Assembly (NCBI RefSeq): GCF_024519315.1
Contig: NZ_JANIIC010000023.1
Location: 62,001-126,000 of the forward strand
DNA: 64,000 nucleotides
DNA from: Streptomyces malaysiensis subsp. samsunensis
GTDB lineage: Bacteria; Actinomycetota; Actinomycetes; Streptomycetales; Streptomycetaceae
Direction: 5' to 3'
The notes below the pieces were generated by a model. It saw only the letters and a program-made list of their open reading frames with translations, made no database searches and was not told the DNA's origin. Position numbers and translations under genes: made by a program. The number at the start of each line of letters is the position of its first letter. The stretch's first letter is position 1. Shown one piece after another: positions 13,849 through 22,274 of this stretch.

Positions 13849-15189
13849 GTGAAGCACATGCGGCGCGGCGTGCGCCGGGCCGTGCGGTTCGTGGCTGTCG
13901 GGGCACTGGTCTGTGGCGGGGTGATGGTCTCCCAGGCCGGGCCGGGCGGATCGGCCCACGGGACGACCGGAAACGAGGGTTCGAGAGCCCTGAGCGCGCG
14001 TCAGGCGGACGATGTGGGTGGACGGTTGGTGTCCGCGCTCGGCTCCTCCCGTACGGCGGGCAACTGGATCGGCGCCGACGGCCGCCCGGTGGTGGCGGTG
14101 ACGGACGACACGGCCGCGGACGAGGTCAGCCGGGCCGGGGCCACCGTCAAACGGGTGCGGTACAGCATGGAGCAACTGGACTCCGCGACCGAGAAGCTGC
14201 GCTCCGCGCCCCGGGTGGCGGGCACCGCGTGGATGGTGGACCCCAAGTCCAACCAGGTCGTGCTGGTCGGCGACAGCAGTGTCTCCACCGCCCGCTGGTC
14301 GACGATGAAGGCGCTGGCCGCGGAGGTGGGCGACGAGGTGCGGACGCAGCGGACGGCGGGCTCCTTCACCACCAGAACCGCCGGGGCCTCTCCCATGTTC
14401 ACCAACGGCAGCCGCTGTTCGGCGGGTTTCAACGTCACCGACGGCCGGACCGGGTTCATCCTGACGGCGGGGCACTGCGGCCCCACCGGCACCCCCTGGT
14501 TCACCGACGGCAGCGGCCGCACCCGCATCGGCACGACGGTCCGGAGCAGCTTCCCCGGCAGTGACTTCTCATTGGTGCGGTACGACAACGCCTCGCTCGA
14601 CCAGAGCGGTGTGCTCGACGTCGGCGGCGGCCGGGTGGTGCGGGTCACCGGTGTCGCCGACCCCGTCGTGGGCCAGGAGGTGTTCCGCAGCGGCAGCACC
14701 ACCGGGCTGCGCTCGGGCAAGGTGACCGGGCTCAACGCGACGGTCAACTACCCCGAGGGCACGGTCACCAGGCTGGTCCAGGCCACCGTGTGCGCCGAGC
14801 CCGGCGACAGCGGCGGGCCGCTCTTCGCCCAGGGCGTGGCGCTCGGCGTCACCTCCGGCGGCAGCGGCGACTGCGAGAAGGGCGGGGTGACCTTCTTCCA
14901 GCCCGTGACCAAGGCGCTGAGCGCGCTCGGGGTGGGCATCCCGGGTGCCAAGGCCCAGAGCCCCAACCCGGCCATCGCCTCCGGCGGCCAGACGGGCGCC
15001 GCGCCCGGTGCCACCGGGACATCCGGGAACGACGACGGCGTCTCGACGCTCGACGATGTGGTGGCGTACGCCCAGGGTTTCGGACCCGGTCTGGTGGTCA
15101 TCGTGGTGGGGTTCGTCGGGCTGCTGTCCACGCTGACCATCCGGCCCCGGCGCCGCCGCTACCGCGGCTACTCCACCGGCTGGGGATGA
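13849..15189 (+). CDS. S1-family serine protease (streptogrisin-like) with C-terminal membrane anchor
   Basis: 446 residues. A signal peptide (about 1-30) is followed by a pro-region (about 45-175) of the alpha-lytic protease type, then a chymotrypsin-fold domain with catalytic His209 in LTAGHC, Asp239 in GSDFSLV and Ser321 in GDSGGPL. Paired cysteines match streptogrisins. Unlike secreted streptogrisins, the protein continues through a Gly/Ala/Thr linker to a transmembrane helix (about 411-433) and a short basic tail RPRRRRYRG, so it should remain membrane-bound with its active site outside. GTG 13849 lies 7 nt after AAGGAGG; GTG 13846 is too close. A paralogue lies at 26.3-27.5 kb. Confidence 0.9.
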   Translation: MKHMRRGVRRAVRFVAVGALVCGGVMVSQAGPGGSAHGTTGNEGSRALSARQADDVGGRLVSALGSSRTAGNWIGADGRPVVAVTDDTAADEVSRAGATVKRVRYSMEQLDSATEKLRSAPRVAGTAWMVDPKSNQVVLVGDSSVSTARWSTMKALAAEVGDEVRTQRTAGSFTTRTAGASPMFTNGSRCSAGFNVTDGRTGFILTAGHCGPTGTPWFTDGSGRTRIGTTVRSSFPGSDFSLVRYDNASLDQSGVLDVGGGRVVRVTGVADPVVGQEVFRSGSTTGLRSGKVTGLNATVNYPEGTVTRLVQATVCAEPGDSGGPLFAQGVALGVTSGGSGDCEKGGVTFFQPVTKALSALGVGIPGAKAQSPNPAIASGGQTGAAPGATGTSGNDDGVSTLDDVVAYAQGFGPGLVVIVVGFVGLLSTLTIRPRRRRYRGYSTGWG

Positions 15190-15206
15190 GCCGGTGAGAC
15201 GTTCGC

Positions 15207-15386
15207 TCAGCCGTCGCCGGCCTCGAAGGCGACGATGCGCTGGGCGCCGTCGGCCCCGTCCGGATGGCGGCTGGTGAGGTCCAGCCGCAGCCGGGAGGTG
15301 CCCCAGCCGGTGGCCGGATCGCCGTCCAGCATGGCCGAGGGCAGGGTCGCCCGGCTGCCGGCCGCGGTCGGCCAGGGGACGTACGA
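15207..15386 (-). pseudogene. Remnant of a discoidin-like (F5/8C) domain
   Basis: A minus-strand open frame ends at 15207 and reads VPWPTAAGSR, then AMLDGDPATGWGTS, RLRLDLTSRHPDG and RIVAFEAGDG, with GC-rich third positions. DGDPATGW is the usual opening of an F5/8C sugar-binding domain. There is no start codon with a ribosome site, and a 19-bp hairpin sits directly upstream, so this is probably the truncated end of a lost gene. It could also be chance. Confidence 0.3.
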
Positions 15387-15427
15387 CGACGAGGTGGCCC
15401 CCGCCCGCGGCGGGGGCCACCTCGTCG
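15387..15427. terminator. Strong 19-bp hairpin terminator
   Basis: Perfect arms CGACGAGGTGGCCCCCGCC and its complement with a 3-nt loop. It lies 24 bp downstream of the DUF6458-type gene on the minus strand and can also stop plus-strand transcription from the protease gene. Confidence 0.85.
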
Positions 15428-15451
15428 AAAAGGGAACTGCCGTTCCGGCAC

Positions 15452-15697
15452 TCAGTAGCCGTAGTGGTGGTGGTGCCGGTGCCGCTCGGGCTCCTCGACC
15501 ACCGGGGGAGCCACGGCGGTCGGCTCCACGACGCGCCGACGCTTGTAGACACTCACATACGCCGATGTGCCGATGATGCCGACGGCCATCAGGATCAGAC
15601 CGACCAAGTGGACGTTGAGACCGTTGGCGTTCCAGTCGGTGGCGAAGGTGAGAATCCCTCCCACCGCGATCATCAAAATGCAACCGCCGAGGCCCAT
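15452..15697 (-). CDS. Small two-helix membrane protein (DUF6458-like)
   Basis: 81 residues starting MGLGGCILMIAVGGILTFAT. Two transmembrane helices (about 4-20 and 30-50) are followed by a basic stop-transfer KRRR and a Pro/Val/Glu tail ending in a histidine run RHRHHHHYGY. The pattern fits small actinobacterial DUF6458 membrane proteins of unknown function; the terminal His cluster could bind metal. The ATG at 15695-15697 has GGAGG 8 nt upstream. The frame is open far upstream without a stop, so it is in frame with the remains of a cation-efflux gene; independent translation from this ATG is more likely. Confidence 0.8.
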   Translation of the reverse strand: MGLGGCILMIAVGGILTFATDWNANGLNVHLVGLILMAVGIIGTSAYVSVYKRRRVVEPTAVAPPVVEEPERHRHHHHYGY

Positions 15698-16445
15698 CAG
15701 TTCTGCCTCCGTACATGAGTTCGCTGTTGTGGGCTGGTCCACGCCGGGTACCCAGGCCCGCCGAGGCCAATCCCACGTCCCGCGGTCCTCCTTTTCCACG
15801 GCGGCCACCCGCTCGTCGAGCGCCTGGCGGTCCGCGCGCGCCCTCGCCCGGTCCCTGGCCGAGGCTTCGGTGACATCGAGGAAGATCTGGTCGGCGTACG
15901 GCCAGATCTCCGCCATCGCCGTCTTGACGCGTACCAGGACCTCCTCGACCTCCTCGCTGTCGTGGCCGGGGGCGAGGTCGACCCGGGCCGCCACCAGCGT
16001 CGAGTCATTGCCCAGACGCATCGTCAGCAGACTGGTCACGGTGTCGATCTCCGGCTGCGCCTCGAGGACCCGGCGCAGCTCGCGGCGCTGGGCCGGGTCG
16101 ATCGCCTGAGTGAGCGGCCTCGGAGAGCAGCGCGGGGGAGCCGGAGAAGACCCCGCCGACGGCCTTGGCCAGCGCGATGAGCAGATTGGCGCCGAGCGCG
16201 ACGAAGACGGTGATGGCGGTCCGGGCGTCCTCGCCCCGCGACGCGCCGGGCCGGTCCCGGCCCTGGCGTTCGTCCGGCGTGCCGGGCTGGTCCGGGCCCT
16301 GGTGTCCGTCCGGCGTGCCGGGCTGGTCGGGCCCTTGGTGTGCGTCCGGCGGGGCGGGTGCGCGCGCGGTCTCCGGCGGGTCCGGCGTCCGCCGCGTACG
16401 CGGTGTCCCGTGCCGGTCGGAGTGGTGCGCTGTGGAACGGCTCAT
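15698..16445 (-). pseudogene. Broken cation diffusion facilitator (CDF) transporter
   Basis: Two CDF pieces lie in different frames. The N-terminal piece starts at ATG 16445 (MSRSTAHHSDRHG), passes through three 12-residue repeats of the form HQGPDQPGTPDG, and reaches the first membrane segment ITVFVALGANLLIALAKAVG and SGSPALLSEAAHS. Near 16110-16118 it jumps out of frame straight into the cytoplasmic tail, QRRELRRVLEAQPEIDTV, RLGNDSTLVAARVDLAPG and WPYADQIFLDVTEAS. The five remaining membrane helices are missing and the tail has no stop before the downstream small gene. A complete CDF would have roughly 250 more residues. This is an internal deletion plus frameshift, not a working transporter. 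Confidence 0.75.
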
Positions 16446-16642
16446 CGGCGGGAAACTCCGTATGCGGAAAGTCCATGCCATCCTGATGGCCCTCTGCGCC
16501 GGAGCGGCTCTCTCCGCCGGGGCGGCCGGACGGCCTGTCCCGTCCCCGGGTGTCCCGATACCGGGATCTCAATCGTGACACGCCCGCCGGGCGGAGCGCG
16601 CCCCGCCGGTCCATCCGGCCTACGGGGCGCGCTCGGAGCGGG

Positions 16643-17275
16643 TCAGCCGGCCGGAGTGTTCGGGGACGCGGGCACCTTCGGCAGGGCGCTGAAGAGGTCG
16701 AGCCCCATGGCGGCGGCGATCAGCAGTCCGATCACACCGAGCGCCACCGCTCCCCAGGCCACCGCGGTCACCCAGGGCGCCCCGGCCGTGGCGGGCCGCC
16801 GCTGCCGTAGCAGCACCACACCGGCGATCACCACGGCGACCAGCGCGAACAGCCCGTTGACCAGGGCCGTGGTGTGCCATGGAGTGCCGTACACCATGGC
16901 GATCTGATCGGCGGCGGAGCCGGACTGGGCCTTGATCTGGCCGGTCAGCTGCTTGCGCTCCTGCAACATCGTGCCGAGCCAGGTGCCGGTGAGCGAGGCG
17001 AGCCCGAGCCCGGCGCCCACGACCGAGGCGGCGCCGAGGACGATGCCCGGCGCGGTGGCCGGGGAAGGGGGTGCGGTGTCATCGGCGGTGGTTTCCCCGA
17101 CGGAGGCGGACGTCTCCGAGTCGTCCGGTGTTTCCTCCGGGTCCTGGGTCTCCCGCGCGTCCGGGGTCTTACGCGGGTCCGATACAGCGTTCGGGACACC
17201 CTCCGCCGTGGCTTCCTCGGCTTCTGCGGGCTGCGCTGCGGTGTCGGTCGGTTGGTCGGTCTTGGTGGTGTCCAT
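16643..17275 (-). CDS. Membrane protein with long acidic N-terminal region
   Basis: 210 residues. Residues 1-75 are hydrophilic and rich in Glu, Thr, Asp and Pro, probably disordered. Three hydrophobic segments follow at about 78-105, 140-160 and 173-200, separated by a charged loop (LQERKQLTGQIKAQ). No family name is recognised. The ATG at 17273-17275 is the natural start; an upstream reading frame would enter the divergent promoter region. No clear ribosome site is present. It is divergent from the APC permease gene, so the two share a 156-bp upstream region that contains a GGCCGG-rich inverted repeat (about 17325-17390). Confidence 0.75.
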   Translation of the reverse strand: MDTTKTDQPTDTAAQPAEAEEATAEGVPNAVSDPRKTPDARETQDPEETPDDSETSASVGETTADDTAPPSPATAPGIVLGAASVVGAGLGLASLTGTWLGTMLQERKQLTGQIKAQSGSAADQIAMVYGTPWHTTALVNGLFALVAVVIAGVVLLRQRRPATAGAPWVTAVAWGAVALGVIGLLIAAAMGLDLFSALPKVPASPNTPAG

Positions 17276-17431
17276 GTGGCGCAACCGTAGGGACCGAAGA
17301 TGAGAACTCACTGAGAAGACGATGTCCTTCGGCCGGCGGCACCGGCCGGGTGGCGGCCGGCCGGCCCGCATACGCTGGCCGAAGGGTTCCCCGAGGGCCG
17401 GGAACCTTTCGCTGGACGACGGGAGCACCCC

Positions 17432-19402
17432 GTGGCCTCCTCCACCTCTGGCGGCGCCGCCTCCGACGGCGGGGCACGGCACCGGCTACGCGGATGGCTG
17501 CTGGAGGGCCTGACCGACATGGCCAAGCGCCAGCCCGGCCCGCATGCCGAGCCGGAGGGCGTACACGAGGGCCGGCCGTGGTGGCGGGTGATGTGCCTGA
17601 CCGGTCTGGACTACTTCTCCACCCTCGGTTACCAGCCCGGTATCGCCGCCCTGGCGGCCGGGCTGCTCTCCCCGCTGGCCACCGTGGTGCTGGTGGTGGT
17701 GACCCTGGTCGGCGCGCTGCCGGTGTACCGCAGGGTGGCCGAGGAGAGTCCGCACGGCCAGGGCTCGATCGCGATGCTGGAGCGGCTGCTGACCTTCTGG
17801 AAGGGCAAGGTGTTCGTTCTCACCCTGCTGGGCTTCGCGGCCACCGACTTCCTCATCACCATCACCCTCTCCGCCGCCGACGCCACCGCCCACCTGGTGG
17901 AGAACCCGCATTTCACCTCGACCCTGAACGGCCATGAGGTGGCCGTCACCCTGATCCTGGTGGGGCTGCTGGGCGCGGTGTTCCTCAAGGGGTTCACCGA
18001 GGCCATCGGGATCGCGGTGGCGCTGGTCGCGGTCTATCTGCTGCTCAACGCCATCGTGGTGGCGGTCGGGCTGTGGCATGTGTGGACCGCCCCGCAGGTG
18101 ATCCCCGACTGGTCCCGGGCGCTGGTCGCCGAGCGCGGCAGCCCCCTGGTGATGATCGGCGTGGCGCTGGTGATCTTCCCGAAGCTGGCCCTGGGCCTGT
18201 CCGGATTCGAGACCGGCGTGGCCGTCATGCCGCATATCGAGGGCAAGCCCGGCGACACCCCGGAGCGCCCCGCCGGACGCATCCACGGCGCCAGGAAGCT
18301 GCTGACCACCGCCGCGGTGATCATGAGCGTCTTCCTCATCACCTCCAGCTTCATCACGACCCTGCTGATCCCGCAGCGGGAGTTCGAACCGGGCGGCCGG
18401 GCCAATGGGCGTGCCCTGGCCTATCTCGCCCATGAGTACCTGGGCTCGGCGTTCGGCAGCGTCTATGACGCCTCCACCATCGCCATCCTCTGGTTCGCCG
18501 GCGCCTCGGCCATGGCCGGACTGCTCAATCTGATGCCCCGCTATCTGCCGCGTTACGGCATGGCCCCCCACTGGGCGCGCGCGGTCCGCCCCATGGTGCT
18601 GGTGTTCATCGCCATCGCGTTCCTGGTGACCTGGATCTTCAAGGCGGATGTGGATGCCCAGGGCGGCGCCTACGCCACCGGTGTGCTCGTGCTCATCACC
18701 TCCGCCGCCATCGCCGTCACCATCGCCGCCCGGCGCGCCCGGCAGCGCCGCTGGACCCTCGGCTTCGGCGTCATCGCGGCGATTTTCCTGTACACCACCG
18801 CGGTCAACGTGATCGAACGGCCCGACGGCGTCAAGATCGGCGCCTGCTTCATCGCGGGCATCCTGGCGGTGTCGCTGCTGTCCCGGGTGGCCAGGGCGTT
18901 CGAGCTACGGGTCACCAGCGTGACGTTCGACCCGCTGGCCGAGCGGTTCATCCGCGACACCGCGCACCGCAGGATCCGCTTCATCGCCAATCAGCCGGAA
19001 CGCCGTGACCTGGTCGAATACCGCGACAAGCAGCACCAGATCCGGGCGGACAACGACATCCCGCCCGAGGACGACATCATCTTCGTCGAGGTCACCGTGG
19101 CCGACCCGTCGGAGTTCGAAAGCGATCTGCGGGTGTGCGGAGAGGTGCTGCACGGCCGCTACCGCGTGCTGACCCTCCAGAGCGCCACCATCCCCAACGC
19201 GCTGGCCGCGCTGCTGCTGTGGGTGCGGGACATGACCGGGCAGCGTCCACACATCTACTTCGAGTGGACGGAGGGCCATCCGCTGGCCCACTTCCTGCGC
19301 TTCTTCCTCTTCGGTCAGGGCGAGGTCGCCCCCGTCACCCGTGAGGTGCTCCGCGAGGCCGAGCCCGACCGCGGCCGCCGCCCCCATGTCCATGTCGGCT
19401 GA
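17432..19402 (+). CDS. APC-superfamily permease with C-terminal cytoplasmic domain
   Basis: 656 residues. After a 50-residue cytoplasmic N-terminus there are about 12 transmembrane segments between residues 50 and 490, opening with the substrate-site region GLDYFSTLGYQPGIAALAAG typical of amino-acid/polyamine/cation permeases. The C-terminal 170 residues are soluble (IRFIANQPERRDLVEYRDKQ, DDIIFVEVTVADPSEFES) and resemble the regulatory tail seen in Kup-like and related APC members. The substrate (amino acid or potassium) is not decided by the sequence. The GTG start has GGGAG 7 nt upstream. It is transcribed alone. Confidence 0.85.
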   Translation: MASSTSGGAASDGGARHRLRGWLLEGLTDMAKRQPGPHAEPEGVHEGRPWWRVMCLTGLDYFSTLGYQPGIAALAAGLLSPLATVVLVVVTLVGALPVYRRVAEESPHGQGSIAMLERLLTFWKGKVFVLTLLGFAATDFLITITLSAADATAHLVENPHFTSTLNGHEVAVTLILVGLLGAVFLKGFTEAIGIAVALVAVYLLLNAIVVAVGLWHVWTAPQVIPDWSRALVAERGSPLVMIGVALVIFPKLALGLSGFETGVAVMPHIEGKPGDTPERPAGRIHGARKLLTTAAVIMSVFLITSSFITTLLIPQREFEPGGRANGRALAYLAHEYLGSAFGSVYDASTIAILWFAGASAMAGLLNLMPRYLPRYGMAPHWARAVRPMVLVFIAIAFLVTWIFKADVDAQGGAYATGVLVLITSAAIAVTIAARRARQRRWTLGFGVIAAIFLYTTAVNVIERPDGVKIGACFIAGILAVSLLSRVARAFELRVTSVTFDPLAERFIRDTAHRRIRFIANQPERRDLVEYRDKQHQIRADNDIPPEDDIIFVEVTVADPSEFESDLRVCGEVLHGRYRVLTLQSATIPNALAALLLWVRDMTGQRPHIYFEWTEGHPLAHFLRFFLFGQGEVAPVTREVLREAEPDRGRRPHVHVG

Positions 19403-19469
19403 GGAGATCCAGCCGGACCAGGGGCGGTCGCCGCGTCAGGGCGCCGTCGGTGCCAGGCCGCCGTCGGTG

Positions 19470-20819
19470 TCAGGTTGTCACCGGCTCCGGGTCCGGATCG
19501 GTGGCGGGCAGGCTGTCCATGAACGAGCTCACCGAGAACACCGCCCGCCCCGGCCCCGGCGGGCCGTATCCGGGCGGCGAGGACAGCCCGAAGTCCTCGA
19601 GCGTCGCCCGGTAGGTCTCCAGCAGCCGGATGTGGTACTCCAGCGGGGCGCCCTGCGGATTGGCCTTGCCCAGCGGTGTCGTCGGCTCGGGGCACCAGGT
19701 GGTGAACCGGGGCACGACCCCGTGGGACATGAAGAACCGCAGCCCCTCGGCGGTGGAGTCGATTGCCTCGGCCACCGAGGAGAAGCCGAACGGCTCGGCC
19801 ATCTCCACGCCCGCGACGAAATTGGGGATCACATTCCGGGCGCCGAACACCTCGGTCGAGTCCAGGATCCGGCGGTGCCACTCGTCCCGGCCGATGTAGC
19901 GCTCCTTGCCCGGGCAGTACAGCTCGAACAGCCGCCGGTCCCACACCTCGAAATTGGGGTGGTAGATCCGCACCCCGTAGTCGTGGAACCGCTGGACGTC
20001 CTCCTTGGGCAGCGCCTGCGCCACCACCTTGCCGATCCACCGGTCCGGGAAGCGCTCCTCGATGGCCTTGGCGTAGTGGCCGTAGAAGTCGGCCTCGTCA
20101 CGGCCGCCGATATGCGAGGTGATCGCGCCACCGGTGAGGGTGTACGCCTGGGAGGCGCGGGCGGTGTCATGGCGGTCGATGATCTCCAGCGCCTCCAGCA
20201 CCTCCTCCACCGGCTTCACCCCGGTGTACGGGCGGCCCGCCGCCTTGTGCTGACGCCAGTTGTGGTTGATGTCGCAGTACTGGCACTCCTCCTTGGCGCC
20301 GAAGTACTGGCACACCCGGAAAACCGTCAGATAGACCAGATAGCCCCACTGGATGGTCGGCGCCACCTCCATCACCGACTTGCCGTTCGACAAGGTGTGA
20401 CGGTAGTAGTCCGGCATCGGCGGCAGCCCCACATCGGCGATGCGCGCCCCGTCCAGATACAGGCCCAGCGCACCGTCCTCACCCGCCCGGACCACATACG
20501 GCGAGGCGGGGTTGACGCGGACGGACACCACGGTGCGGCGCAGCTCGTACGGACCGCCGGTGAGCACGATCTCCTCGGGCGGCCGGTTGAGGGCCGCGGC
20601 GCCCAGCTCCGGCAGGGTGCGGTGGTCGAACGAGAAGATGAAGTACGACTTCGGCTTGACGTCGCCGTCCTCGTTGCCGCTGAGCGCGGCCTCGTCGAAG
20701 GCCATGCCGCCGCGCAGCAGGTCCTCCTTGAGCACGGCCTCCCGGGGCACCTGGGGGAAACGCCCCATCAGCCCCTCGACCAGCGCGGTTCGTCTCTGGC
20801 TCGCCATCTGCCGCATCAT
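19470..20819 (-). CDS. Radical SAM protein with atypical CX8CX2C cluster motif
   Basis: About 449 residues. The only closely spaced cysteines are in VCQYFGAKEECQYCDINHN (about 170, 179, 182), giving C-x8-C-x2-C rather than C-x3-C-x2-C for the 4Fe-4S cluster; the aromatic before the last Cys and the following DIN fit radical SAM proteins. AYTLTGGAIT resembles the SAM-binding GGE-type strand, and later segments (IPNFVAGVEMAEPFGF) fit the TIM-barrel end. The N-terminal ~150 residues form a separate beta-rich region. Reaction unknown. Several in-frame ATGs occur between 20807 and 20819 after GGGGGG; an ATG at 20882 would add 21 residues. It is divergent from an NAD kinase gene. Confidence 0.78.
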   Translation of the reverse strand: MMRQMASQRRTALVEGLMGRFPQVPREAVLKEDLLRGGMAFDEAALSGNEDGDVKPKSYFIFSFDHRTLPELGAAALNRPPEEIVLTGGPYELRRTVVSVRVNPASPYVVRAGEDGALGLYLDGARIADVGLPPMPDYYRHTLSNGKSVMEVAPTIQWGYLVYLTVFRVCQYFGAKEECQYCDINHNWRQHKAAGRPYTGVKPVEEVLEALEIIDRHDTARASQAYTLTGGAITSHIGGRDEADFYGHYAKAIEERFPDRWIGKVVAQALPKEDVQRFHDYGVRIYHPNFEVWDRRLFELYCPGKERYIGRDEWHRRILDSTEVFGARNVIPNFVAGVEMAEPFGFSSVAEAIDSTAEGLRFFMSHGVVPRFTTWCPEPTTPLGKANPQGAPLEYHIRLLETYRATLEDFGLSSPPGYGPPGPGRAVFSVSSFMDSLPATDPDPEPVTT

Positions 20820-21012
20820 CCCCCCGGCTCCGTATGGATGCGCTGTGGTTCCCACGCAGATCTCCATGCCGCGCAACACCATAGATCAGGGCGGATGTTC
20901 GGCTCCAGAGCGCCCGGCGCGTGTCCGCCCGCCCCGTCCGGGCGGGTCGGCCGGGAACGCGTACCCGGCCTGATGGGCGCTTCCGGCCCGGCCGACCTAC
21001 GGTGGAAGGGCC

Positions 21013-22080
21013 ATGGCAGTCAACCGGCTCGGCGTGGTCGTCCACCAGGCCCGCCCCACCGCCGTCGCGGCGGCGCACACCGCCCGCGCATGGGCCGCTG
21101 CCCATGGCATCTCCTGTTTCGAGCTGGACGTCTGGCGCGGCGATCAGCCCCGGCGCAGCTCCCGGGAGGAGGCCGCGGCCGCCGGCCACCCCGATCTGAT
21201 CGTCACCTTCGGCGGCGACGGCACCTTTCTGCGCGGCGCCCGGCTCGCCGCCAGGAACGGGGCCGCGGCGCTCGGGGTGAACGTGGGGCGGGTCGGCTTC
21301 CTCACCGAGATCACCGTCGATCAGGTGGAGGGGGCGCTGGACGCCATCCATGACGGCCGTGCCACCATCGAGGAGCGCATGCTGCTCACGCTGCGGGCGT
21401 CCCGGCAGCTGGAGATGCCCGAGGGCATGGAGGCGCTGCTGCGGTACGGGCGGGGCCCGGTGCCGCCCCCGCCCAGGGTGCGCCCCGGCCGCGGCCCCGA
21501 GGAGGTGGGCTGGGGCATTCCGCTGGATGTCATCGCCGTCAACGACGTGGTCTTCGAAAAGCTCGCCCGCGACCGCCAGGCCGGACTGGGCGTGTATGTG
21601 TCCGGGCAGCTGCTCGCCTCGTACTCGGCCGACGCGATCATCGTCGCCACCCCGACCGGCTCCACCGCCTACAGCTTCGCCGCCGGTGGACCGGTGGTCT
21701 CCCCGTACCTGGACGCGGTGGTCTTCACCCCGGTGGCCCCGCACATCGCCTTCGACCGCACCGTGGTGGCCGCGGTGGACGAGGCCGTCGCCGTGCGGGT
21801 CCTGCCGACCTCGGGACGGGTGGCGGTCAGCCTCGACGGGCAGCTGCGCGGGGTGCTGGAGCCGGGCGACTGGGTGGCCGCCTACCGGGCACCGGACCGG
21901 CTGCGGCTGGTACGGCTGGCGCCGACGGAGTTCTACCACCGGCTGCGGGACCGCTTCCGGCTGGCCGACTCGCCCGCCGCCGATGTGGCCCCGCCGTTCT
22001 ACCGCCCGACCTCCCCGGTCCCCCCTGACCTGGCGCATCTGCGGCTGCCCCCGGTGCCCGACGAACCACCGGAGCCCTAG
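21013..22080 (+). CDS. nadK: NAD kinase
   Basis: Phosphorylates NAD to NADP in the cytosol. 355 residues, longer than typical bacterial NadK (about 300). Family motifs are FGGDGTFLRGARLA (GGDGT active site), LGVNVGRVGFLTEI, the AVNDVVFEK segment (usual NE reads ND) and ATPTGSTAYSFAAGGPVV. Extra length comes from a Pro/Gly-rich insert at about 145-175 and a 35-residue C-terminal tail. Because Streptomyces usually keeps a shorter housekeeping NadK elsewhere, this may be a second copy (inference). GGAAGGG precedes the ATG by 2 nt and a TACGGT -10 lies upstream. The stop codon TAG is shared with the left end of a MITE-like element. Confidence 0.92.
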   Translation: MAVNRLGVVVHQARPTAVAAAHTARAWAAAHGISCFELDVWRGDQPRRSSREEAAAAGHPDLIVTFGGDGTFLRGARLAARNGAAALGVNVGRVGFLTEITVDQVEGALDAIHDGRATIEERMLLTLRASRQLEMPEGMEALLRYGRGPVPPPPRVRPGRGPEEVGWGIPLDVIAVNDVVFEKLARDRQAGLGVYVSGQLLASYSADAIIVATPTGSTAYSFAAGGPVVSPYLDAVVFTPVAPHIAFDRTVVAAVDEAVAVRVLPTSGRVAVSLDGQLRGVLEPGDWVAAYRAPDRLRLVRLAPTEFYHRLRDRFRLADSPAADVAPPFYRPTSPVPPDLAHLRLPPVPDEPPEP

Positions 22081-22271
22081 GGTCTGTCGTCAAAGGGGGC
22101 GCCCTGCTCCCGACGCCTGGCACGGCCGCTCGCCGCGTTGTCGCGTCACCCGAGTACGCCCAGTACGAGGGCGACGCTCCGCCTTGCGATCGACCGCACC
22201 AGACTCCCCCAGCTACCGCTGGGAGGTGCCCCCTGCTCGCGGCCGGGCGCCCCCTTTGACGACAGACCCTA
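22078..22271. mobile_element. MITE-like element with 27-bp perfect terminal inverted repeats
   Basis: Left end 22078-22104 starts TAGGGTCTGTCGTCAAAGGG; right end 22245-22271 is its exact complement, ending in CAGACCCTA. The 194-bp element has no transposase. TA at both outer edges fits a TA duplication as made by IS630- or IS5-like transposases. It contains a smaller hairpin CCCAGC-TACC-GCTGGG (about 22209-22224). The insertion abuts nadK, and the nadK stop codon lies in the left repeat. Confidence 0.75.
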
Positions 22272-22274
22272 AGC

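Noticed and set aside
16235..16350. 36-bp repeats considered as a CRISPR or minisatellite locus
   Set aside because: Units are contiguous without spacers and in frame as 12-residue repeats in the N-terminal remains of the CDF gene.
16462..16578. 38-codon plus-strand ORF with a signal-peptide-like sequence (MRKVHAILMALCAGAALS)
   Set aside because: No ribosome site, no homologue recognised, and it sits between two minus-strand genes; likely chance in Ala-rich sequence.
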